The notes beneath the pieces are model-generated. The model had not been told where the DNA came from. It worked only from the letters and a program-made list of their open reading frames with translations, and ran no database searches. Shown here piece after piece: positions 1-5,093 of a stretch of DNA of 5,093 bases. The stretch's first letter is position 1, and each line of letters starts with the position of its first letter. The position numbers and the translations under genes were made by a program. Source of the stretch: Thermoplasmata archaeon (GTDB lineage Archaea; Thermoplasmatota; Thermoplasmata; Lutacidiplasmatales; UBA184); NCBI GenBank assembly GCA_030044105.1, contig JASHWL010000198.1, positions 1 to 5,093 on the forward strand. The letters are read 5' to 3'.

Positions 1-1182
1 CCCCATCACCACGAGGGCCACCGAGCCGGCGATCGCCACCCGGGGCGTCGGACGGCGGAGCGCCCGAGATCGAAGGGTCGGGCTCACCGCCGTCGGGGCG
101 CTCGGCGCGGCCGACGGGGTCGCTCCCGCGGGGGCCGCGGACGAGGGGGCCGGTCGCGGGGCGGGCCGGCGACGACCGGCGGCCACGTCGTAGACGATCT
201 GCAGGAAGACCGCGAGGAGCGGGTAGAGCCCGAGCGGCACGAAGTAGAGCCCCCGCTCGGGCAGCTGCGGGTAGGCCGCGCTGAGGGTCGTGCCCGAGAG
301 GAGGATCGCGAGGAGGACGGGGGTCTCGGGCTTCCGCAGCCGCGCGACGAGCAGCGCCAGGACGCCCAGGATCGAGAGGATCGTGTCCGCGTAGATCAGG
401 TTCGACCAGACGGTGCCGCCGCTCCAGACGAACGGGAAGAACTGCTGGGCGAGCGCGTTCAGCGCGGAGGTCGTGATCGCGCCCCCGACGTTCCCCGTCT
501 GGGCGGCGAGCGTGAGGTAGACGAGCGCGAACGGGGCCGCGCAGATCAGGCCGCCGAGCGTGACCAGCCCGAGCAGCTTCCCCGTCGCCCGCCGGCCCGG
601 GAGCAGCAGGAACGCGAGGATCGCGGCCCAGACGAACCCGAGGCAGAGGAACGCGAACGCGAGGTCATGGGCCCCGGCGGTGAGCCCGAACCCGAGGGCC
701 GCGACCACGATGTAGCTGCCCTGGCGGGTCCGCAGCGCGCCGATCAGCCCCCCGAAGAAGATCAGCGCGCAGACCATCCCGAACAGGTCGTAGCCGGCGT
801 TCCAGGTCACCATCAGGCTCAGGGGGGCCGCCAGCGCGAGCAGCGCCGCGCCGAACAGCGCGATCGGGCGGTTGACGCGCGCCTCCCGCAGGAGGAAGTA
901 CGCGGGGAACACCAGCAGCGCCGGCACGAAGCCCATCAGCAGGCGCTGGCCCGTGAACAGCGGGAAGAGATGGGTGAACGGAATGTAGACCGTCCAGATG
1001 TAGACCGGCGGGATCCACCAGGCCGTCACCTGGCTCGGGAACGCCGTGCCCAGCCAGATGTGCGACCAGTACAGCTGCTCGGCGATGTCGCCGCCCGACG
1101 GGTACGGGTACGAGAACAGGATCTGCCAGCGGAGCACGGCGATGATCGCGAACGTCGCGAGCAGGGCGGCGGCCGTCGCGCC
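1..1182 (-). other. Polytopic membrane region of the fusion protein (GT-C-like)
   Basis: This part encodes residues 393-786. Hydrophobic segments read by eye lie at about 393-409, 447-464, 473-490, 498-516, 525-542, 548-563, 566-586, 595-617, 657-673, 680-695 and 704-725, with a further one from 773 to the edge. If the GNAT domains are cytosolic, as their acetyl-CoA use requires, the first segment crosses outward and Asp424 falls in the first outer loop. That is where GT-C enzymes carry an acidic catalytic residue. Exact helix limits and number are approximate. Confidence 0.7.
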
Positions 1183-2358
1183 GCGGACCCAGCGGGGCTC
1201 GGGCGGGACGGCCGGCGCCGCCGGCGCGAGGTCGAGCACCAGCCGGACCTCGGCGCCGTAGCGGTTGCGGTGGCGCTGCTCCGGCGCCTCCGGGACCTGG
1301 CGGAACCCGACCTTCTCGCACATCCGGATCGAGGCGAGGTTGCCCTCGTACGCCTCGGTCTCGAAGCGCGTGATGCCCTCGGCGCGCGCCACCTCCGAGA
1401 GGGCGAGGATGAGGCGGGGTCCCACGCCCTTCCCGCGGGCCCGCGGGCCGACCTGGGTGCCGATGTTCGCGGTCAGGCCGGTCGCGTTGCGGCGCCGCAC
1501 GCGGAGATAGATGAATCCGTCGACCGTGCGGCCGTCCTCGCCCGTGTAGACGACGAACGAGAACATCCACGAGAGCCGGAGGTGGACCAGGACCCGCCGG
1601 AGGCTCTGCGCGACGAGGAGGGTGAAGAAGATCCAGGGCGCCCGCCTCCGACCCTCGGGGAACGGGTGGAACATGCGGCGGTCCGGCTCGGGACGCGACG
1701 CGTAGAGCCGGCCCAGCTGCCGGAAGTCGGAGATCGTCGCGCGGCGGAATCCCTGCGCCGGGCCCGGCGGCGACCGATCGTCGGCGGGCGGCGCCGGCGG
1801 CGGCGGCACGAGGTCGAGGACGTGGGTGATGACCTCGCCGCGCGGGGTCATCTGCCGGGCGAGCTTCGGATCGCTCGGCTCGTGGAAGCCGAGCTTCTCG
1901 CCCATCCGGAGCGACTGGGAGTTCCACGCGTAGGCCTGGGTCTCGATCTGGGCGACGCCGCGGGCCCGGGCCACGTCCGCGAGCGCGAGGATCATCCGCG
2001 GCCCGACCCCCTTCCCCCGCGCGGCCGGACCGACCTGGGTGCCGATGTTCACGATGTAGCCCTGGGGGCCGAGCCGCCGCACGCGCAGGTACACGAACCC
2101 GTCGATCGTGCGGGGCGCGTCGCCGACGCTCACGACGAAGGCGAAGCCCCAGGTCGGCCAGAGACGGACCAGCAGCGGGTAGAGCCGCTGCGCGACGAGG
2201 AGGACCAGGAAGACCAGCGGCGCGAGCCCGCGCCCTCCGGGGAACGGATGGAAGCGCTGGCGGTCCTCGTCGGACCGACCGGCGTAGAGGCGTCCGAGGG
2301 CCCGGAAGTCGGAGATGCGACCGACCCGGATCCCTCCCGCGGGATCCGGCGCGGTCAC
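1..2358 (-). CDS. Tandem GNAT acyltransferase domains fused to a polytopic GT-C-like membrane domain (3' end outside window)
   Basis: The frame runs 786 codons from GTG at 2358-2356 to the left edge without a stop. I chose the GTG because it overlaps the previous TGA, has GGAGG just upstream, and no other in-frame ATG, GTG or TTG is near; the first in-frame ATG is residue 122. Residues 11-183 and 205-377 are two GNAT domains, each with the acetyl-CoA pyrophosphate loop RGKGVG (114-119, 308-313) and a motif-B segment N-x2-S-x-RM-x-EK-x-GF (146-158, 340-352). Pro-rich linkers follow (185-204, 378-388). From 393 there are about eleven hydrophobic segments. YPSGGD (417 onward, Asp424) comes right after the first one, AHDLAF lies near 563-568 and ERGLYF near 701-706. 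That layout resembles GT-C glycosyltransferases and the related archaeal/bacterial membrane proteins. An Ala/Pro/Arg-rich stretch (728-770) leads to another membrane segment at the edge. Inferred role: acyl transfer coupled to membrane glycan assembly. GNAT is confident; GT-C is tentative. Confidence 0.88.
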   Translation of the reverse strand, partial: MTAPDPAGGIRVGRISDFRALGRLYAGRSDEDRQRFHPFPGGRGLAPLVFLVLLVAQRLYPLLVRLWPTWGFAFVVSVGDAPRTIDGFVYLRVRRLGPQGYIVNIGTQVGPAARGKGVGPRMILALADVARARGVAQIETQAYAWNSQSLRMGEKLGFHEPSDPKLARQMTPRGEVITHVLDLVPPPPAPPADDRSPPGPAQGFRRATISDFRQLGRLYASRPEPDRRMFHPFPEGRRRAPWIFFTLLVAQSLRRVLVHLRLSWMFSFVVYTGEDGRTVDGFIYLRVRRRNATGLTANIGTQVGPRARGKGVGPRLILALSEVARAEGITRFETEAYEGNLASIRMCEKVGFRQVPEAPEQRHRNRYGAEVRLVLDLAPAAPAVPPEPRWVRGATAAALLATFAIIAVLRWQILFSYPYPSGGDIAEQLYWSHIWLGTAFPSQVTAWWIPPVYIWTVYIPFTHLFPLFTGQRLLMGFVPALLVFPAYFLLREARVNRPIALFGAALLALAAPLSLMVTWNAGYDLFGMVCALIFFGGLIGALRTRQGSYIVVAALGFGLTAGAHDLAFAFLCLGFVWAAILAFLLLPGRRATGKLLGLVTLGGLICAAPFALVYLTLAAQTGNVGGAITTSALNALAQQFFPFVWSGGTVWSNLIYADTILSILGVLALLVARLRKPETPVLLAILLSGTTLSAAYPQLPERGLYFVPLGLYPLLAVFLQIVYDVAAGRRRPAPRPAPSSAAPAGATPSAAPSAPTAVSPTLRSRALRRPTPRVAIAGSVALVVMG
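1228..2316 (-). repeat. In-frame tandem duplication of a GNAT domain (period 582 bp)
   Basis: Unit 1 is 2316-1810 (residues 15-183) and unit 2 is 1734-1228 (residues 209-377). They align without a single gap at an offset of exactly 194 codons. By hand count 95 of 169 residues are identical. The best-kept blocks are ISDFR.LGRLYA, FHPFP, LLVAQ, DGF.YLRVRR, NIGTQVGP and ARGKGVGPR. Nucleotide identity persists in places: 2030-2050 and 1448-1468 are the same 21 bases. The spacer between the units encodes a Pro-rich linker, so this is a duplication of a whole folded domain with its linker. Confidence 0.93.
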
Positions 2359-2366
2359 TTTCCTCC
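2355..2366 (-). promoter_or_regulatory. GTGA stop/start overlap with GGAGG ribosome binding site for the GNAT-membrane fusion gene
   Basis: The minus strand reads GGAGGAAAGTGA from 2366 to 2355. GGAGG is a strong Shine-Dalgarno core, GTG is the proposed start and TGA is the glycosyltransferase stop. The three-base spacing is shorter than usual, so coupling to upstream translation may matter. This site is the main reason for choosing GTG, since the frame has no other nearby start codon. Confidence 0.75.
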
Positions 2367-3593
2367 GAACGTCTCCGCGGGTCCGAGGTAGGTGGCCGGG
2401 TGGGCGTCGACCTGCGGCATCGGTCGATCCGCCGGAGACAGGCGGAGCTGGACCATCACGTTGCTGTAGTCCATCGCGACGTCCGACCAGAAGCGGGGGG
2501 GCGCGGGCGTCGGGCGCGCCGCGGCCGGTTCCAGGAGGCGGCCGATCGCCGCGTCGAGGGCGCCGACGTTGCGGGGCGGCACCACCAGACCGGCATGGCC
2601 GTCGTTCGGGATCGTCTCCCCGGTGCCTCCGACGTCCGTCCCCAGCACGGGGGTCCCGGCCGCGGACGCGTACAGGAGCGTGATCGGGGTCGATTCGAGG
2701 GCGCTGACCGAGGGCGAGACCACCAGGTCCGACGCCCCGAACAGGTTCATCAGGTCCCGATCGGGCACGAAACCGAGGAACCGGACGTTGGTGAGCTGGT
2801 GCTCGGCGACCGCCCGCCGAAGGGCGGGCTCCTCGGGACCGCGACCGCCGATCACGTACAGGGTGCGGTCCGTGCCGCGATGGCGGACCGCATCGAGCAG
2901 GACCCCTAGCCCCTTGTACGGTACCAGCCGTCCCACGAAGCAGACGAGCTGCGTGTACCGGTCGCCGAGCAGCTCGCGGCGGACCTCGGCGGCGCGCGGC
3001 CGCGAGAGCTCGCCGAACTTCTTCGGGTCGATCCCCTGGTGCACCACGATCACCCGGTCCATCCGGCTCCGCAGCACCGGCGACTGGAGCGCGTAGGCGC
3101 GCGTGTTCGTGCAGACCCGGTCGGCGAGGTCGACAGCGGGCACGGCCGAGAAGACCCGGTACAGACGCTCGGCCGCCCGGTGGAGCCAGCGCACCGGTCC
3201 CCGCTCGCTGCGATCGACGACCGCGTCCATGTGGTACGTGACGACCAGCGGCTTCCCCAGGATCCTGGCGTAGACCGCCGCCACGGCCTCGATGAAGGGG
3301 AACGGCATGTGCACGTGCACGACGTCGGCCCGCCGCACCAGGCCGAACAGCTTCCGGTACGATCGGGGGTGGAAGCAGACCGGCCGCCCGAGGAGATCCC
3401 GGGCGCGCACCGAGGTCATGCCGTAGACGGCCGGCGACCGCGCGGCGCGCGGGCCGTACCGGGTGGTGAACACCTGGACCTCGTTCCCGGCGGCCCGGAG
3501 CGCGTCGATGACCGAGAACGCGTACTCCTCGATCCCCCCGGTCACCTCGGGAGGGAGGGGGGTGGCGACGAGGATGCGGAGGGGCCGGTTCAT
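2355..3593 (-). CDS. Glycosyltransferase, GT-B fold, family 4-like
   Basis: This is a complete 412-residue protein. The start is the ATG at 3593-3591, which overlaps the preceding TGA; the same frame stays open upstream, but that part is a shadow of the epimerase. The N-terminal half begins with a basic strand and the glycine loop of GT4 enzymes (LRILVATPLPPEVTGGIEEY, residues 5-24), with VVHVHMPFPF (91-100) as the next typical strand and loop. The C-terminal Rossmann half has VGRLVPYKG (220-228), with the phosphate-contacting Arg222 and Lys227, then the donor-site region around Glu300 and AAGTPVLGTDVGG (311-323). It probably transfers a sugar from an activated nucleotide donor to a lipid carrier or growing glycan at the cytoplasmic membrane face. 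Oddities are Tyr308 where the second Glu of EX7E is expected, a Pro-rich linker near 356-366, and about 30 extra C-terminal residues. Donor and acceptor are unknown. Confidence 0.94.
   Translation of the reverse strand: MNRPLRILVATPLPPEVTGGIEEYAFSVIDALRAAGNEVQVFTTRYGPRAARSPAVYGMTSVRARDLLGRPVCFHPRSYRKLFGLVRRADVVHVHMPFPFIEAVAAVYARILGKPLVVTYHMDAVVDRSERGPVRWLHRAAERLYRVFSAVPAVDLADRVCTNTRAYALQSPVLRSRMDRVIVVHQGIDPKKFGELSRPRAAEVRRELLGDRYTQLVCFVGRLVPYKGLGVLLDAVRHRGTDRTLYVIGGRGPEEPALRRAVAEHQLTNVRFLGFVPDRDLMNLFGASDLVVSPSVSALESTPITLLYASAAGTPVLGTDVGGTGETIPNDGHAGLVVPPRNVGALDAAIGRLLEPAAARPTPAPPRFWSDVAMDYSNVMVQLRLSPADRPMPQVDAHPATYLGPAETFGGK
3590..3593 (-). promoter_or_regulatory. ATGA stop/start overlap joining epimerase and glycosyltransferase genes
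   Basis: The minus-strand bases 3593-3590 read ATGA: ATG begins the glycosyltransferase and TGA ends the epimerase. The 17 bases upstream (GTCGACTGGTACCGCGG) hold no GGAGG-like element. Initiation probably depends on re-initiation by ribosomes that have just finished the epimerase gene. Confidence 0.75.
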
Positions 3594-4516
3594 CCGCGGT
3601 ACCAGTCGACGGTGCGCGCGAGCCCGACGTCGAACGGGACGGTCTCGGACCAGCCGAGGTCCTGGAGGCGGCGGACGTCGGCGACGAGCGCCGGACTCCC
3701 CGTGACCTCCTTGCCCAGGTCCTGGACCGGGATGTCGTGCCCGACCTTCGCCGCGATGAGCTGGGCCAGCTCGGCCATCCTCACGCCCCGCCCGCTCCCG
3801 ACGTTGTACGTACCGCCCCGGGATCGGGCGCCGACCGTGAGGATCGCGTCCTCCGTGTTGTCGACGAACATGAGGTCGCGTACCGGGGCACCGCTCCACA
3901 GCTCGATCCGTCCGGTCGTGAGCGCCTGCCGGATGACGCTGGGGATCACGTACTCGGTCGGCTGGCGGGGTCCGAAGGCGTTGAAGTTGCGGACGATCGA
4001 GGCCCGCCGCCCGTAGTTCGCGACCGCGTTCTCGACCAGGAGCTCGCCCATGATCTTGGTGACGGCGTAGGGCTCGCGTCCGCGCAGCGGGTGGTCCTCC
4101 GCCATCGGCAGCGACACCGGCGCGCCGTAGACGGCCGCGCTCGAGAGGAAGACGAAGTGCGGCACCTCCGCGGACGCGTCGAGCACCCGGTGCGTGCCCT
4201 CGACGTTCACCGCGAACGCCCGCGCGAAGTCCCGCGCGCACGCCCGCGGGCTCGCGATGGCGGCGAGATGGAAGAGCACCTCGACGGGCTCCTCGCGGAC
4301 GAGCTCGCCGAGGGCGGCTCCCTCGGTCACGTCGAGCCGCTCGTAGCGGATCGACCCGTCGCCGGTCCGGCCGCCGGCCCACGCGTCCGGCACCGGCGCC
4401 GCGTCGACGGCGAGGACCCGGCTCCCGGCGGCGGTGAGCCGCTCGACCAGGTGGGAACCGAGGAATCCCGCGGCCCCCGTGACCATCACGGTCCGGCCCG
4501 CGTAGAACTCCTGCAT
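3590..4516 (-). CDS. NAD-dependent epimerase/dehydratase family protein (extended SDR, nucleotide-sugar modifying)
   Basis: This is a complete 308-residue protein, the usual length for extended SDR sugar epimerases/dehydratases. Residues 14-20 form the Rossmann loop (GAAGFLG), and Asp38 at the end of the second strand suggests NAD rather than NADP. The catalytic set is present: Ser125/Ser126 in FLSSAAVYG, and Tyr150 and Lys154 in YAVTK. NFNAFGPRQ (178-185) and VRDLMFVDN (212-220) are the conserved nucleotide-sugar binding segments of the UDP-glucose 4-epimerase / dTDP-glucose dehydratase superfamily. The enzyme most likely epimerises, dehydrates or otherwise remodels a nucleotide hexose at C4 in the cytosol; family knowledge does not fix which. 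The ATG start lies 4 nt after the aminotransferase stop. The TGA stop shares bases with the ATG of the glycosyltransferase, which places it in one operon between amino-sugar synthesis and transfer. Confidence 0.94.
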   Translation of the reverse strand: MQEFYAGRTVMVTGAAGFLGSHLVERLTAAGSRVLAVDAAPVPDAWAGGRTGDGSIRYERLDVTEGAALGELVREEPVEVLFHLAAIASPRACARDFARAFAVNVEGTHRVLDASAEVPHFVFLSSAAVYGAPVSLPMAEDHPLRGREPYAVTKIMGELLVENAVANYGRRASIVRNFNAFGPRQPTEYVIPSVIRQALTTGRIELWSGAPVRDLMFVDNTEDAILTVGARSRGGTYNVGSGRGVRMAELAQLIAAKVGHDIPVQDLGKEVTGSPALVADVRRLQDLGWSETVPFDVGLARTVDWYRG

Positions 4517-4525
4517 CGGGTCACC
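4517..4525 (-). promoter_or_regulatory. Probable ribosome binding site of the epimerase gene, overlapping the upstream stop codon
   Basis: On the minus strand GGTGA (4525-4521) precedes the ATG by four bases (CCCG). It matches the anti-Shine-Dalgarno tail UCACC, and its last three bases are the TGA of the aminotransferase gene. Terminating ribosomes would therefore sit on the initiation site. The match is short, so this is a moderate call. Confidence 0.5.
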
Positions 4526-5093
4526 GGCCGCGTTGCTGGAAGAAGTCGAGCGAGGAGTCGATCACGGTCTGCACCTGGTCCGAGGTGAGGCCGTTGCCCA
4601 TCGGCAGCGAGACCACGCGGGCGTAGGTCCGGTCCGCCGAGGGGAAGATGGACGCGCCGAACTCCTTGACGTAGTACGGCTGGGCGTGCACCGGGGGCCA
4701 GGGGATGCGGGTGTCGATCCCGTGGGCCGCGAGCCAGCGCACGTAGGCGTCCCGCTCCTCCCGGTCCCGGCAGAGCGCCATGAAGATCATCCAGGTCGGC
4801 TGGGTCACGTACTCGGGGATCTCCTGGAAGCCGAGGTACGGGGCCAAGTGCTCCCGGTACCGTCGGGCGAGCTCGCCGCGCGTCCGGAGGTACCGCTCGA
4901 CCTTGCGCAGCTGCACGGAGCCGATCGCGGAGAGGAGGTCGGTCGGCCGGAAGTTGAGCCCGTAGGCCACGTGCACGTACTTCTCGGACCCCTCGCCGTG
5001 GCTGCGGACCAGGCGGGCGCGCGCGGCGACCTCGTGGTCCGGGGTGAGCACCGCGCCGCCCTCGACCGTGGTCATCTGCTTGGCGATGTGGAA
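4521..5093 (-). CDS. DegT/DnrJ/EryC1/StrS-family PLP-dependent sugar aminotransferase, C-terminal part (5' end outside window)
   Basis: The frame is open to the right edge and gives 190 residues ending in TGA at 4523-4521. The first visible residues, FHIAKQMTTVEGG, match the family's active-site segment. The Lys encoded at 5081-5079 is the expected Schiff-base lysine for pyridoxal phosphate. YGLNFRPTDLLSAIGSVQL further on matches the conserved GxNxR...AxxGxxQL dimer/PLP-phosphate region, and PWPPVH then PYYVKEFG fits the usual C-terminal substrate loop. The family is about 370-400 residues, so roughly the first half is missing. An ATG at 5075-5073 lies after the catalytic Lys and cannot be the true start. 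Members usually transfer an amino group from glutamate to a keto sugar bound to UDP, GDP or dTDP, in the cytosol. The substrate cannot be told here. The nucleotide-sugar dehydratase/epimerase-like gene that follows after 4 nt supports an amino-sugar role. Confidence 0.93.
   Translation of the reverse strand, partial: FHIAKQMTTVEGGAVLTPDHEVAARARLVRSHGEGSEKYVHVAYGLNFRPTDLLSAIGSVQLRKVERYLRTRGELARRYREHLAPYLGFQEIPEYVTQPTWMIFMALCRDREERDAYVRWLAAHGIDTRIPWPPVHAQPYYVKEFGASIFPSADRTYARVVSLPMGNGLTSDQVQTVIDSSLDFFQQRGR

Noticed and set aside
1021..1200. Possible oligosaccharyltransferase (STT3/AglB) identity of the membrane domain
   Set aside because: No WWDxG signature or DxD-type loop is visible; WWIPP near residues 447-451 is a hydrophobic segment and does not match the catalytic motif.
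1800..1923. Separate gene starts within the fusion (independent GNAT or membrane proteins)
   Set aside because: There is no stop codon anywhere in the 786-codon frame, the joints are Pro-rich linkers typical of multidomain proteins, and I saw no convincing ribosome binding site with a start codon at either joint.
665..1927. A 420-codon ATG-started open frame on the minus strand
   Set aside because: It is out of frame with the GNAT/membrane gene, has Arg/Ala/Pro/Gly-rich composition and no recognisable motif. The neighbouring register encodes conserved motifs throughout.
667..2391. A 574-codon open frame on the plus strand
   Set aside because: It shares codon boundaries with the minus-strand GNAT/membrane gene, and its product is an Arg/Glu/Asp/Pro/His-rich string with no domain. 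This is the usual antisense shadow in very GC-rich DNA. The minus frame gives clear GNAT motifs and membrane helices.
3594..4382. Upstream extension of the glycosyltransferase frame (total 675 codons)
   Set aside because: The extension lies over the epimerase gene, is low-complexity Arg/Gly/Ala-rich and has no homology signal. The GT4 N-terminus begins exactly at the ATG at 3593.
3039..4588. Plus-strand open frames over the glycosyltransferase and epimerase genes
   Set aside because: Their translations are Arg/Pro/His/Asp-rich shadows without motifs, over DNA already explained by well-conserved minus-strand genes.

Overview
The window is about 70% G+C (estimated by eye). It lies entirely within one set of tightly packed genes, all read on the minus strand from right to left. 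It holds four protein genes, and the two outer ones are cut by the window edges. There is no intergenic stretch longer than 4 bases, and I see no RNA gene, CRISPR array, insertion sequence, promoter or terminator. The gene content and compact spacing fit a bacterium or a non-halophilic archaeon with a GC-rich genome. The proteins lack the strong acidic bias of haloarchaea. I cannot settle the phylum from this window.

In transcription order: (1) 5093-4521, the C-terminal half of a DegT/DnrJ/EryC1-type PLP-dependent sugar aminotransferase; (2) 4516-3590, an extended short-chain dehydrogenase of the nucleotide-sugar epimerase/dehydratase type; (3) 3593-2355, a GT-B fold, family-4-like glycosyltransferase; (4) 2358 to the left edge, one long open frame of at least 786 codons. 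Gene 4 encodes two tandem GNAT acyltransferase domains followed by a polytopic membrane domain that resembles GT-C glycosyltransferases. It starts with GTG, has no in-frame ATG before residue 122, and runs off the window, so a simple ATG-to-stop search misses it. Long open frames in other registers over the same DNA hide it further.

The four genes are joined by a 4-nt gap, an ATGA overlap and a GTGA overlap, so they very probably form one translationally coupled operon. The inferred theme is building and transferring an amino sugar. The epimerase/dehydratase and aminotransferase would make a nucleotide-linked amino sugar, GNAT domains could acylate the amine, and the GT4 enzyme and membrane GT-C-like module would place sugars on a lipid carrier or surface glycan. 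The substrate cannot be read from the sequence.

The most unusual item is the single-chain fusion of two GNAT domains to a polytopic membrane domain. The GNAT pair is a gapless in-frame duplication with an exact 194-codon (582-bp) period and 95 of 169 identical residues by hand count. A second oddity is a Tyr in place of the second Glu of the EX7E motif in the GT4 enzyme.
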